A stretch of 64,000 bases of DNA, from the NCBI GenBank assembly GCA_024516035.1, contig CM044967.1, positions 14,969,363 through 15,033,362 on the forward strand. The letters are read 5' to 3'. The translations under genes and the position numbers were made by a program. Source of the stretch: Bactericera cockerelli. Lineage: Eukaryota > Arthropoda > Insecta > Hemiptera > Triozidae. Below the pieces are notes generated by a model that did not search any database, was not told the origin of the DNA, and was given only the letters and a program-made list of their open reading frames with translations. Shown here piece by piece: positions 13,901 through 24,640 of this stretch (the first letter of the stretch is position 1; each line of letters starts with the position of its first letter).

Positions 13901-16900
13901 TAATAATCAAATTTAAGGGTTTCTAGCTAGTTGAAATTTACCTTGATATTGTTGCGAGTGAAAAAATTGAACTTATGGATTTTGGAAAACCCAGAGATTT
14001 AAATTCAATATCAATTTTTTACTTGAAATTCATGCAAATTGAAAGAAATGATTTGCAATATCTCAACTTTATATCTTAAAAACCAATTAGGATAATACTG
14101 AATACAAAATATTTCCTTTTGTGAAAGAGTTGAAATTCAAACAGTACTTTTAACAAACAATTTCACTAAAAGACTTCGGATTCAAACCTTATTCTTTACA
14201 TCTAAACAAACAATATTTAAAATAGAGAGAACGATAGAGCATAGAGCCATAAATATACCAGCGAGATTTTTGGGACAATTTGTTATTATGAAAATATTTT
14301 TTAAAGCAAATAATATATTACTATGCTTAAAAGCTTTTGAATCGCAAGACACATATTTCACATTGCTTTTCCATTTTTTCATATATGTAATACATCACAT
14401 TATAAAAATGGTTAAATTTCAAGTTTAATTATTTATATCTACCATCAGTGGTAACTAACTGTATGGATCCGCTGTTTCGTATAATCCGCTCTGTCTTCAG
14501 CTTGTTTGTTTTCAGCAATCGCGTATACTGTTCTTCTATTTGGTTCTAACGGGTACAGACTCTCTTTTTGTAAACTTCTTGAATATTTTGTTTTTGCTGA
14601 CCTTATGGGTAAACCATCAATGAGCTATGTCGTTTGATTCTACATAATATATCAACCAACCCTTATTTTATTTAGCAGCCTCCGTGGCGTAATGGTTGTG
14701 ACTACTGCCCGTAGTCCAGAGTTCCCGAGTTCAACTCCCGGCTGGGGCAGACTTTTCGAAGAAAATTCTGTTCCATCCAAACACGTGAGGCTGCTATTTC
14801 CGGCCCTACCCAGGCTGGGTGAGGTTAATGTGGGTAGCTGGTACGATTCCCAGCGAATGGAGGGTAAAACCCCCGTCCTAATCCAGGACGTTAAATCAAA
14901 CAGAATCGTTGGCGTTAGGAAGGGCATCCAGCCATAAAAAACGTGCTCCACCCTACCGACCTCAACCATGAGGTTGAACAATGCCGACCCCAAAGCAACA
15001 TAAGCTAATATGGGATAAAGGCAAGGCAGATATAACCCTTATTTTATTTGTTAAGATTTTTGCCTGGTTGAAAATTTGCCTGACTTTTTGAGGAAGCAGC
15101 AAACTATTCAAAAACAAAGTTCCACCTAACACCGTAATGCTAACTTCTTACATCCCAAGACAAGAAGGGAAGGGCTCACCGTTTTCCATGCATTAGACAT
15201 AGAGGATAGGTATTTGTTAGTTGTTTCCCATGCGTTATAAATCATATCGCAGACTTAGACTCAATTATTTCGTATTATGTGACTGAAGGATTTATGCCCT
15301 TTACCCCTTTATATATCAAAATTAAAAGAAATTTATAAGCGCGATACAATATTTATGCGCTTCGCGGGCCGGAAGTGAGCCCATGTGAGGAGTAATTTGA
15401 TTTTGTTTTGGATACCTGATGGGTACTTGGTTAATTTTTTTATGACATTCGAATTAGACTTTTATACAACAACATTGTTGTTGTTGTAACCAGCTTGACT
15501 ACAGCTGGCGGGGTGAGTGATGGTCTTCAAGCAACTTTATTTCAAAGTTGGCTCGTCCTGAACTTCGATACAACAATGTCGACCACACTTGAGACGGAAG
15601 GGACATCGGCATAGAAGGAGGAGGAAGAACTATCTTCGGGGATCACCCTCCCTACTAATAGTTTACTTTAACCTGAAAACGTTATTATGAATCATGATAA
15701 AGATGAAGTTTCAGAGTGACGAAGAACGAGACGATGAAGAAAAGGCTAATTTAGGATCAGCAGATATGCAACTATTCTCGTAATGAGACTCGTTACTCCT
15801 AGCCAACAAATATCGACAAAAAAATTACAAAACTCAAATGTCTTCTCTACATTTTATTTATTTATTTATTTTTATTTTTATTTATAAACATTTGGATCAA
15901 GCTTTATTTACATCTTTTATATACAATGAACAATTGAACATGGTAACAAGTTAGAAATAAATATAAACAAAGCCTGATCAAGGGTGGTGATAATGCCTTC
16001 GGCATTCTCTTCCACACCACCCTTGATTACAGGAAACAAAAACAGTTGGAAAAAAAAGAAAATATTTACAATTAAAACAGGGGAAAAGAAGGGAAGGGGG
16101 GGGGAGAAATTAGCAACTTATAATAATAATAAAAAAATAATAAAAAAAATTACTGATCCATGCCAAACATATATCCTTTTAGTTTCATCTTAAACGACAT
16201 ACGACTTTCCGAGACTCTGAGTTCCTCTGAAAGTCGATTTAAATTTAGTACATTCGAATGTAATATCAATGTATCACTGCAAACTAGTAGGTAGGTTTTT
16301 TTCGATTTTACTTATTTTTCTTCGTCCTTTTGTTTAATATAAAGTAGGTTGATTAAAAGCAATAATTCAAACTATCAGACCAGACGTTACAGTGAATTGT
16401 CTCTTCCATATGGTCACATAAAAAATATTAAATCAAAAGCCCACAAGAAGACCATTTTTTACATTCGAAAAAAAGGCTAAAAACATAAATAAAACATGAC
16501 GAATTTTCCAACAGTTTTTTGAATTATAGCCTTTAATCTGGAGCATTTTTGGTGGTTTTAGAGGTACTTAATTTATTTTGATTTTATTCTAAAAATAAAA
16601 AAATGTGGAAAAAAACAAGCTGGTTCAGCAAGTATTACAAAAAAAGTAGGAAAAATTAAAGCCATAGATGACCACCATGAATTATTTATTTTGTTTTGTA
16701 ACACTGGTTTCAACTATAATAGGATGTGTGGTAAGTTTTGCTAAAGTGTTTGTGTTATAGTTCTTGTTCTTAGTGATAATATTTGTATTTTACTTTGTAA
16801 GGTTTGTTGTTGCCGCTGGCATTATTGTTTGGTTTTAGTTTTACTGTAGTTGTTTTTGGTTTTTTGGTGATAGGTCTATTTCCTTTAAATGCTATTCCTA

Positions 16901-17413
16901 GTGCTGCAGTAGTGTCGATGGTTTTACGGTTCACTTAATCAATATTGATAATGTTGTTTTTCTTGCTTGTGATGTTCTATTTTGTTGTTAGTAGTGTTAA
17001 CTTTTATATCCTAGTTTTTTTGAGTATTTTTTTTTTTCAACCCCAAAACAGGCTAGTGAATACTGGCTACATTAACTTGCAAATTTTCATAATTGCTACA
17101 GAGAAAGTTTTTTTTTCAGTACTTGTGTTTGGTCTTGTATTAATTGTTTTATGGAAATTGTATTTTGTCTTCATATTGCGAATTGGTTTAAATGAGATAA
17201 CTGACTCAAACTTTTAAATCCTATTATTTTTTAATGTATTTTTCGTATGAATTGTGTTGAAAACACTTTGCCAACACACTGTTCATAAAAATATGAGGCA
17301 TGAAATAGGATGGGGATGTAGAGGGAATGAGGTGAAAAAAGTGCAGCAGGTGACTGAATTTCGGGAAATGGTCATGATTTGTTTATTTGTCCCGTGATAA
17401 TTCAGTGGAAAGC

Positions 17414-17467
<54 letters not shown>

Positions 17468-17472
17468 CTTCT

Positions 17473-17511
<39 letters not shown>

Positions 17512-20500
17512 TCTCTCACTCTCTCCCTCCCTCTCTTTCTCTCTTGAGAGAGGGGGCATAGAGAGGGATAGAGAGTAAGAGAATAAAGTGATGAGAGGTA
17601 AAGAGGAATAGAAGTGGATGGGAAGGGGGAGAAAAAGAGAGAGAGTGAGAAAGAGAGTCATAAAGTAGATTAAATGGAACGATGGTCTCCAGTAAATTTG
17701 TTTGAAATTTCACCGAAGGTTTATTATATGAAAATTATTAAATGCTAACAAATTAATACCTATGTAAATGTGGCATGTAACTTGCCTATTGGAATATTTG
17801 GTGATTTTGAAGTTTAAAAGGATTAAGTTTATTATTTATGTATTTAAAAGAGATTTATTTTGTAGTGATGATTATGATTGCTGGAGGCAAGGTTGTACGT
17901 TTTACAATCATACAGCATTGTTTTTAACAATACATACCTAATTATAATTATGAAATCTTTCTTGAAATGCATACCTCTAATTCTTGAAATCGTCACTTCA
18001 ATTCTCAATTGAAATCATAATCTTTATAATAAATGACATTTATCGGAGGAAAACCAATTCACTATGATATATATGAAGGAAAACCGATTCACATTTGTTC
18101 TTTATCAGAGGAAAACCAATTCGCACATGCCCTATATCAGAGGAACACCAATTCACACATGTCCTTTATCAGATAAAAACCAATTCACACATGACCTTTC
18201 TAAGAGGAAATCTAACTGTACGTGACCTTTTCGAGAAGGAAACCAATTTTTACATTTTAAAATTACGGACAAAGTGGAAACCCATTCATATTCTATGGAG
18301 AAATCAACTTGCAACTATCACAATGCTTACATATAGCTTCGCATTCCCACTCCAAATATCTCGCGAGAATTCCTCCCAGCACTTAAAATTTGCTATCGAA
18401 ACTTCAAAGTAGGATGATGGTACATTACACACAACATAATTCATCGCTTTTTAAACTTTCCATTTCCACATACACGTTCAGATATTTCCAAAAGTTAATG
18501 CCCTCACATACCCAATATTCCTCCACAAGTATGTAAGCTGTTGGTAATTTTTTCACACTAAATCAAATTTTAAAATGTTTTTCATCTTGATATATTGTTT
18601 GAAAGTAATACGCGAAAAATGAGAGTATATTATGTATGTAAATTTATATGCAAACAGTATTATACATTTACACTTGTGTACATGGTAGGTATGTTAAAAC
18701 ACACATAGATGTTTCTAAATGGAACAAAATCGCTTCATCATGACATTCACTTTGGTTTTCCTCTTTCTTGTTGTACATTAGCATTAAATGCTCTTTAGCA
18801 TTTCCAACAATAATTTATTATTCAAATAAACTTTTAGGGTTATTCTTCATGCCAAAAATTCTATTTAAGAAAGTGACTCGTCCTCACTCTCATACCTTAG
18901 CTTAGTAGGTCCAAAATTTAGTTCTAATACCATCAAACATGGAAACTTCAAAGTATTTCACCTCCAACATTCTTCTAGAATTTGGGACGGCTCACCATTT
19001 AACTATGTTATACTAGAAACATAGGCAACTAGGCGTAAGTACAGAATTTTGTCTATCATGTTTTTTTAACGAAAACTTTAGTACATACATAATATTACAA
19101 TCTTGGAAACTTAAAATCCTGCTCCCAGTTTAGCAGTCACTTACTTTAGCCAGCTAGTCTCTCTTTGTTTACCTAAAACTGTTAGCGTAATGGGACTTCC
19201 TGTCTCGAGCCGACAGTCTAAATAAAGCACTACTATACTATTGTCCCCCCCAAGGAAATTAAAGTAAAAAAAAATATGTATCAAATTTGTGTTAATCATA
19301 AACGTGTAATAATGTTAACTACAGTTTACTCAAACTACTATATTCTTGTTTAACTTGGGACTTGAACCACCGAACTCCAGATGACAAGTCCGTCGCCTTA
19401 TTCATCAAGCTGCTGAGGTCAATTCCCATATTCAACATATTAATGTTAACAAATTTGTTAAAATAGGTAAAATAACCACGCAAACGTACTATTGCGGTAC
19501 CAATAGGTTGACAGCAGAAGCGTGATGTCAGTCACTTGCACCAACTAAGAGACACAATACATCATCCGACCTTGATCCCCTATAGGAAAATTATTTTAAT
19601 GATCTGATAAAATCATCAAGTTTTAGTGCCATGAACTAATGAGTCATTAAACAGAAGTTTGACATGTGCGCAATATCCAGAACTACCTGACATTAGTGAC
19701 ATCCTATGATGATAAGCTGGTTTCGAATCAGTCACATTTCTGCGACATGTTTTTCTTGGATCATTATGAATTAATTTTATACCAACTGTATATGTATTTG
19801 TGAACAAGTACATAAAATAAGTAATATATTAATAACATATTTTAAAATTTAAAGAGAAATTGCTTTGGTAGTGCATTTTCGGACTTCTAAACTATGCCTT
19901 TTACCCTCCAACGTTTATGAAATGGATGTTTCAGAAGTAGTTAGCTACTACAACGTAGTCAGGTATCTTTGTATTTTATCATAGGAAATCAGTTTCTTGT
20001 AAAAGTGGTAAATATATGAACATTAACAATAGTAGAGACCAGAGAGTAGAACATTGTGCAATGAGTTTTGAAAAATTGAAACACATTATTTTCACTTTAC
20101 AATTATGATTTATTGCAATGTGTTCGCAGACTCTCTAAGTGAGTAAAGTCCCCGATTTTGCATTGCGTTTAAATTTTAAGTGGGGGCAAAGAAAGGACTT
20201 TTCTGCGTTCTAAGTGCATTCTTTCGCTTTCAGGTCATATATGTTCATCGTGCCAAAAAGAATCGAAGATTGGTTAACATTCACTTAAAAAATATTTTGA
20301 AAAATAAAATGTAAATAGAAATACCATAAAAAACAACATTCACATTTTTACATTTATTCAACACTAGTAAAATCCCCAGCACTTTTTTTGCCGTTATGGA
20401 TTTTTCCCATGGCTGCCGTCCTATTAGATTGAAGAGTCAATCAAATAAATGTCGGCTGAAGTTATTATGATTTGTCGGAACACTGGATATGGACCACTAC

Positions 20501-21202
20501 GCGAGGGATTCAAATGTCCATGCTTACCCCAAGTATATTTTGGGAAAATGTGTTGAAAATGAAGAAGATAGCTATTTGCTGTTATGATATTTCGTTTGAA
20601 CCACCGACCCTTAGATTATGTGATCGCCGCATTATCAATCAAGCTACTAAACTTGGTCACAATCTGAATATATTCATATAATAATTACCTATAGAATGTT
20701 TTTGCCATTTGTAATTCAGAGGGAAAAGCACTCAAAATACTTCACCAATTTCCTCTCTAGATTACAAGTGATACTCGTAATTTTAAGTTTACATGAATTG
20801 CCAACTAAGGTTCCAAATCCTATTTTATAATATTCACCATGAAATTTATAAAACCTGTTTGATACCTGGAGTAAAGCGTCAGTCTTATATTCTACTCTAT
20901 TCTATCCTATATAATAATAATAATAATAGAAAATCTTATAAGGGCAAAGTTTTATAAGTAAACCAGAACCAGAATATTTTCTACTCTTTTCTATCCTATA
21001 CTAAAATCCCGCTTTCTTCTCCATTCCAGGGAGACCAGCAATCAGCATGACGGCAGAGGTCACCTCAAAGTACCACTTCGCAGCCCACATGGGGCAACTC
21101 ATCTCTGGTATCGACGGCAACGGATGTCATAACTTCTACCCTAGCTGTCCTCTGCCCGGGGTCAAGATTTTGAGCATGCTCAAGAAAGACAAACTTTATT
21201 AA
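4676..21202 (+). CDS. Gene A: secreted DM4/12-like four-cysteine protein (3 exons seen)
   Basis: Span from ATG to stop. Visible exons are 4676-4951 (or 4955), 10553-10691 and 21034-21202, giving about 195 residues. Residues 1-20 form a strong signal peptide rich in Ile and Leu. An acidic, probably disordered linker (Glu/Asp run, residues ~70-85) follows. The mature domain has NSCLPKLICELNAS (C-x5-C-E) and ends with GCHNFYPSCPLPG (C-x6-C). This spacing matches the insect DM4/12 family of small secreted proteins, whose function is poorly known. Two joins are imperfect. Exon 1 at its best donor (GTAAGT, 4952) ends in phase 0, but exon 2 needs one leftover base. The exon 3 frame needs an AG four bases past the strongest acceptor. 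A missed small exon, weaker splice sites or a one-base assembly indel would explain this. The introns (about 5.6 and 10.3 kb) are full of repeats and hold a nested gene on the other strand. Confidence 0.65.
4952..7595. other. Gene A intron 1, part upstream of the nested gene
   Basis: AT-rich DNA. Apart from the MITE-like fragment at 5100-5225, nothing recognisable is seen. If gene A has a further small coding exon, it lies in 4952-10552. No candidate stood out. Confidence 0.4.
5100..5225. mobile_element. Degraded MITE-like fragment in gene A intron 1
   Basis: The motif CCATCAAGTCG also occurs in the MITE at 27957-28088, and the right end reads TTTTGGCCCTCAG, close to the CAGCCCTTA-type ends of that element. 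No clean terminal repeats or target duplication can be seen. Confidence 0.3.
7596..8405 (-). CDS. Intronless secreted protein nested in gene A intron 1
   Basis: A single uninterrupted frame of 269 codons, by far the longest single frame in the window, antisense to gene A. The N-terminus is hydrophobic (residues ~8-20) and reads as a weak signal peptide; Met1, Met3 or Met11 could start it. FIRNKRAAK (residues ~41-49) contains R-x-K-R, a furin-type processing site. The remaining ~220 residues are predicted mainly helical, rich in Tyr, Trp, Glu and Arg, with two N-H-S glycosylation sequons (near residues 95-103) and no cysteine. I do not recognise the family. Lack of introns next to intron-rich neighbours suggests a retrocopy or a rapidly evolving lineage-specific gene. 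A TATAAAA lies about 28 bases upstream of the ATG (8439-8433). This is too close to be a confident promoter. Confidence 0.7.
   Translation of the reverse strand: MIMKIQYDLVMTIFVIEITRNGVFGKTDSEDTAHAQNEKSFIRNKRAAKTSTTQKFYNYQPIDPVNRADFAKSSEEVDLFRDSRVRMKLLQFLQYNHSSIWNHSIEHAIYEPMKLVYTFGGIPKLNAVEAYFVSQRFVDAYEKHMDSWINDHLVQMIKEDRNYRRQNLLEMLRRMKNEEGKVPQHYIEQFWAWEMYHTERYHKRELVLRNALHVLYIQLDKIYYNYVFTRETFDHPGIPIIPFNEMMDYLQAGQPFMQDTLKKTVPGKY
8406..10552. other. Gene A intron 1, part downstream of the nested gene
   Basis: AT-rich intron sequence containing the presumed promoter side of the nested minus-strand gene. It ends in an AT-rich tract and a CAG acceptor at 10550-10552. No further gene or clear repeat is recognised. 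Confidence 0.4.
10553..10691 (+). CDS. Gene A exon 2 (C-x5-C-E motif)
   Basis: Flanked by TTTCAG and GGTAACT. The conserved frame starts after two bases and runs 45 codons plus two bases, with MKNSCLPKLICELNAS in the middle and LTDGEKSLLRLI at the end. The C-x5-C-E core (CLPKLICE) matches CVPRLLCE in gene C exon 3, so the exon is supported by a second gene in the same window. Confidence 0.75.
10809..10873 (+). repeat. Short interspersed repeat, 'TTTAGACTGTC' family
   Basis: About 65 bp (GTGCTTTATTTAGACTGTCG ... CATTACGCTAACAGTTT). It is identical in inverted orientation to 19176-19240. Diverged relatives occur at 33791-33853, 34531-34590 and 47378-47435. Confidence 0.7.
10943..11065 (+). mobile_element. 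tRNA-derived SINE (GACCTCCGTGGCTCAGTGG head)
   Basis: The 5' part has a box A-like TGGCTCAGTGGTTAAGC and box B-like GGTTCAAATCC at tRNA spacing. It is followed by a non-tRNA body with TTCCGTTTTCGGAATTGCAT. The same unit is on the minus strand at 27008-27126, which shows a dispersed family rather than a functional tRNA gene. Confidence 0.75.
13481..13750. repeat. 90-bp tandem repeat, 3 copies
   Basis: Three adjacent 90-bp copies starting ACAAAAAACTGTGCCAAG at 13481, 13571 and 13661. I see one substitution between copy 1 and copies 2-3, so the triplication is recent or was homogenised. Confidence 0.9.
14676..15025 (+). mobile_element. tRNA-derived SINE with RTE-like 3' body
   Basis: Head GCCTCCGTGGCGTAATGG with box B-like GAGTTCAACTCCC. 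A central block contains TTTCCGGCCCTACCCAGG. The 3' part contains AGGAAGGGCATCCAGCC and AATGCCGACCCCAA, words typical of the 3' tails of RTE-clade LINEs and the SINEs they mobilise. A second, truncated copy lies on the minus strand at 54895-55124. Confidence 0.7.
15470..15650 (+). repeat. Dispersed repeat with ACCAGCTTGACTACAGCTGG core
   Basis: The GTTGTTGTTG lead and the CAGCTTG-CTACAGCTGG core recur at about 35690-35770. Probably a SINE or LINE fragment; not classified further. Confidence 0.5.
15976..16027. repeat. Imperfect hairpin
   Basis: ATCAAGGGTGGTG and CACCACCCTTGAT are exact reverse complements separated by about 20 bases containing GCCTTCGGC. A possible strong cruciform or transposon end. 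Confidence 0.6.
17412..17660. repeat. (CT)n tract switching to (GA)n tract
   Basis: A pyrimidine run of about 130 bases, almost only C and T, switches near 17545 to a purine run of about 115 bases rich in GA, giving a large imperfect inverted repeat. The Ser/Leu and Arg/Glu frames over it are low-complexity artefacts. Confidence 0.9.
18040..18260. repeat. Degenerate ~36-bp tandem repeat
   Basis: About six diverged copies of a unit containing GAGGAAAACCAATTCACA followed by a TGTCCTTTATCA-like stretch. A 105-codon frame over it is a by-product of the repeat. Confidence 0.7.
19176..19240 (-). repeat. Inverted copy of the repeat at 10809-10873
   Basis: The reverse complement matches 10809-10873 without a difference over about 65 bp. 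Flanks differ on both sides. Confidence 0.7.
19285..19420 (-). mobile_element. tRNA-derived SINE, 'GATAAGGCGACGGACTTGT' family
   Basis: On the minus strand a head with GACCTCAGCAGCTTGATGAA, then GGTGGTTCAAGTCCC as box B, then a tail with GAGTAAACTGTAG. It is one of at least eight family members in this window. Confidence 0.65.
20595..20658 (-). mobile_element. Diverged SINE head, same family as 19285-19420
   Basis: The minus strand shows a TAGTAGCTTGATTGATAATG head and a CGGTGGTTCAAACG box B-like element. Degraded and without a clear tail. Confidence 0.4.
21034..21202 (+). CDS. Gene A exon 3 (C-x6-C and stop)
   Basis: The frame reads PAISMTAEVTSKYHFAAHMG, then QLISGIDGNG, then CHNFYPSCPLPG and ends LKKDKLY-stop (TAA 21200-21202). 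The strongest acceptor is TTCCAG (after 21029), but with exon 2 that gives the wrong frame. The AG at 21032-21033, four bases on, restores it (AG plus A gives Arg). AAHMGQ...GC..FYPSCP aligns with AALLGY...QCLTAYPLCP in gene C exon 4. Confidence 0.7.
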
Positions 21203-21230
21203 ATTTGAGTTTTCTCAGAAGAGATACTTA

Positions 21231-21359
21231 GGGCGGAATTAATAGACATTTTTGAAATACCTCTGTGGTACTTATTCACGAATTGCGTACTGTGTAAGAT
21301 AGGGAAAACCGACACTTACCAACGACTTAAGTTATTGATGTTGTCTATGAATTCCGCCC
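21231..21359 (+). mobile_element. 129-bp Harbinger-like MITE, 28 bp after gene A stop
   Basis: Ends GGGCGGAATT / AATTCCGCCC, flanked on both sides by TTA, the target duplication typical of PIF/Harbinger elements (TWA). A second 129-bp copy is at 43693-43821, and an elongated relative is at 37172-37350. It falls in the likely 3' UTR of gene A. Confidence 0.85.
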
Positions 21360-21362
21360 TTA

Positions 21363-21528
21363 GGGTCGGATTATAAAACAAGATTACATTTAATCTAAGT
21401 TGACTCTATCAGTTAAATCAGGTTGTAGTAACCTGTGATGCCTGTGATGGTTTCGAATTCCCACAAGAGGACGTGTTATGGCATAGTGTCCACTTAAAAT
21501 AATCTAATTCTGTTTTATAATGCGGCCC
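21363..21528 (+). mobile_element. 166-bp Harbinger-like MITE abutting the first
   Basis: Starts GGGTCGGATTATAAAACA and ends TGTTTTATAATGCGGCCC, flanked by TTA at 21360-21362 and 21529-21531. The left TTA is shared with the MITE at 21231-21359, so one element inserted beside the other. Confidence 0.75.
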
Positions 21529-23511
21529 TTAGTAATGGTTATGAACATGCTGAAGTCAAGATTTATAGCTAGCTCAAAACAGATAAGAAGCTCTCAGTAA
21601 AGGTTTTGAGCATGCTCAAGCAATACAAGCTCTACTGAGTGAAGACTATCAGCATGCTAAAGAAAGATGGGCTGTACTAACTCAGACAGGTGAACTCTAT
21701 TGTGTAAAGGTTTTGATCACGTAGGTGTTACTAGTTCGAATTCGAGCAGTTCGAAATTTTTGACAAAATGTACTTTAGAATAAATGAATAGCGCTATTAC
21801 GAGTAAGCAATTACTTCATTCAGAAAATGATAGGTATAAATGAGTCTTATAATGCTCTGTTATTTACTGAAACTGGGGATGAATAACTGCGAAAATCTAC
21901 ATAATATGTAACTACATTGTACATGCTTAATACTTACACTGCTTAAACATTCAAAGAGACCAAGCATGCTCAAGAAACACTAATCCCGAGAAAAGAGGTC
22001 TATTTTTGCCACACCTGATTAAGACTGAGAATTGGAAAACTGAATAATATCATTTTGTTATGCATCACTTAAAAGTACTTGGAACTTCTTCTCCTTTTAC
22101 TTTACCTTTCTCCCAAACCTACTTTAACTTTATTTTACTTTACCTTGGCGTCGGCATGGTCGTCAGAACTTAAAAGTACTTGGATACTTTAAAGAGTTAA
22201 GGAAAAAGAACTCTGTGATATTCTGCTTCTTCGTTATTCCTCTTCGTAATCATTATTGGAATAGTTGGATTAGAAAATGTGTTCTTTTATTATTTTGTCT
22301 GAAAAAGATTCAGCAAAGTACAATTAAAAAATCGTGTATTTCTTGAAAATTTTCAGCAAGGAAGTCACAAATATGAATTTTGGTATCATAGCTGAAGACG
22401 TTCAAATTTTATTATTTTGGGTTATCAACACTGACTGGCTCATACCTTTTAATAGGGCTTTGCGAACACTTATGAAATTTTGTTTTTACCTGTTTGATAA
22501 CAATCTTTATATTTTCCAAAAGAGCATAGATATCTTTTTGTACAGATTTCACTTACTTAACTTAAGGCTTTCTCAATTAGAATTTACATATGTCACACAC
22601 TTATTGTACATGCTTTTTTCAATTAGCTTATTATTATAAGATTTTGGATCGAAAGTCATATGAGTTTGTTTGTGAATTTGTCTAGGGTCATTTTTATTAT
22701 ATAATTTTACTCAACGATTTTTCGAGAAGACGAGTTTTTGTTATAGTATTTTCGGTTTATCTTTTGATTTCTCTATTAATTCTATTATACAGTAGATTGA
22801 TAAAGATTGTTCTGACCTAAGTGATAGTTTAGTTGATATTATTTTAGGTTTTTTTGAAAATTTGGGTATAATAACAATGCTGTTTAATGTGTTGTACAAA
22901 GCACAAATGTAAAATTTACATTTGTCACATCATGAGCAATTTGTATTACATTAGATTTTATTTGTAAGATCTAAACGGGCTTACCTAATCCATCTCATCA
23001 TGAGTTGATAGTTCTGTTGTTTTGGTTACCAACATTATGTGTCAATAATTGATAATGAATAAAATTAAATTCCTATAGGATTTATTTGATATTTTGTATT
23101 ACCTATCTTTGATATTTTATAAAAAGAAATAAACATTGTTACCATTTTGATTTACTAATTTGATTGTAATTTTGTTGTTTCATTTATTTTTTGACAATGG
23201 AATAATTTACAATAGGCTTCAGTCGTTGCACGTTGATCAAATGTATCGTTTCATAATTACAATATGAAACTTTTGGATTTACTAAGACTGACCATATTAA
23301 CAAATGAAAATAAGAAACTAGGTAAATACAAGCAAATATTGAACGTTTTATATTACACCAATTACCTAGTTATTGAGAGATTACTGATGTTTATTAAGTC
23401 GATAATGGAAAAAAACATATTTCCTTTGTCTCGACTTTTCTTTTTGCTAGTATGCCGACCCCACTTCGGATCAGTGAGGCTTTTGTAATTATAAAGAAAA
23501 TATAATCTTAA
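21529..23511. other. Intergenic DNA downstream of gene A
   Basis: AT-rich. Candidate AATAAA signals at 21779 and 23058 could end gene A transcripts, but neither is decisive. A minus-strand RTE-like SINE tail fragment lies at about 22095-22165. The 101-codon frame at 22334 is AT-biased and has no supporting context. Confidence 0.4.
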
Positions 23512-23750
23512 TATATAAATGTCAAAGTCACTCACTGACCACTGACCACTGACTGATCATCGCTCTACAGCCCAAACCGTAAGTCCTAGGAAGCTGAAAT
23601 TTGGTAGGTAGCTTTGTCTTATAGTCTAGATGTGCAATAAGACGGGATTTTTCGAAATTCCCACTACAACACCTGCCATTGGCGAAAAAGGATTTTTTGC
23701 TTTCACGGCCATGCCTCGGCCCGCAAAGCGGGCGACAGCCTGCTTGTATA
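23512..23750 (+). repeat. ~235-bp direct repeat, copy 1
   Basis: Begins TATATAAATGTCAAAG, holds CACTGACCACTGACTGATCA and ends after a small hairpin CCCGC-AAA-GCGGG with GCCTGCTTGTATA. Nearly identical to 24641-24879. Confidence 0.85.
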
Positions 23751-24640
23751 TACAGGGTGAGCATAAAGTCTCACCCCACCCCCTGTATCTCGAGAATGGC
23801 TGAAAATACAAGAAAACACAAAAACCCGTATGCCTTAATTTTTAGGGGGATTAATTTTCAGCCAAAAATTTTTTGCCTACACGGCCCCAGTCAGGCTGGG
23901 CATGGACCAACTTTAAAATCTTAAATAGAATGGCATGTCTTGTGGCATATTGTTTTAAAGGTCTCATAGAGAGAAGTTCATTACAAAAAATTTCAGTGAG
24001 CTACAACTTACCGTTCTAGAGATACAGGGTCGAACGTCCTGAGTAATATCCATATATTTTGACCTATAACTCGTTAACCGTAAATTATAGAAAAATGAAC
24101 TTTGTTGATAATAACTCCTTATGACAAGCCCTGTCGAAAAACAATCTCGACTCGACATACTCTGTTGATATTAGTTTCTGGTCGGTTTCGTCAGCCAGCC
24201 GGACGAACAGTCCGAAATTTTTTAACGAAAAAACAAATCAAGCTTTAACTTGTTCGAAAGTCCTTGCCATAAGGAGTTATTATCAACAAATTTAATTTTT
24301 CTGGAATTTACGGTTAACGAGTTATAGGTCAAAATATATGGATATTACGCAGGACGTCCGACCCTGTATCTCAAAAACGGTAAGTCGTAGCTCACTGAAA
24401 TTTGTTCTAATGAAATTATCTCTATGAGACCTTTAAAACAATATGCCACAAGACATACTATTCTATTTAAGATTTTAAAGTTGGTCCATGCCCAGCCTGA
24501 CTGGGGCCCTGTAGGCAAATTTTTTTTGGCTAAAAATTAATCCTCCCAAATATTAAGGAATACAGGTTTTTGAGTTTTCTTGTATTTTTAGCCATTCTTG
24601 AGATACGGGGGGTGGGGTGAGACTTTATGCTCACCCTGTA
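23751..24640. mobile_element. 890-bp foldback element with ~385-bp inverted arms
   Basis: Outer ends TACAGGGTGAGCATAAAG and CTTTATGCTCACCCTGTA. The arms (about 23751-24135 and 24256-24640) are inverted copies with scattered differences, around a ~120-bp unique centre. TATA at both edges suggests a TA target, as for Tc1/mariner-type elements. No transposase is present, so it is non-autonomous. Confidence 0.85.

Larger units (their letters stand above)
10692..21033. other. Gene A intron 2, repeat-rich
   Basis: A 10.3-kb intron with SINEs, a 90-bp triplication, a (CT)n/(GA)n tract and a degenerate 36-bp tandem repeat, each listed separately. Two stretches near 12120-12240 and 12610-12790 look like an old, diverged duplication (shared GTGACCAAG, TTGCCAACT, GACAGGTGAT-type words). 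No coding exon is supported. Confidence 0.45.

Noticed and set aside
16945..17217. 90-codon hydrophobic frame as a membrane protein
   Set aside because: Hydrophobicity comes from T-rich DNA; no context or start signal supports it.
17283..17713. Ser/Leu- and Arg/Glu-rich frames as proteins
   Set aside because: They are translations of the CT/GA microsatellite.
22334..22639. 101-codon frame downstream of gene A
   Set aside because: AT-driven Phe/Leu composition, no splice or homologue support.
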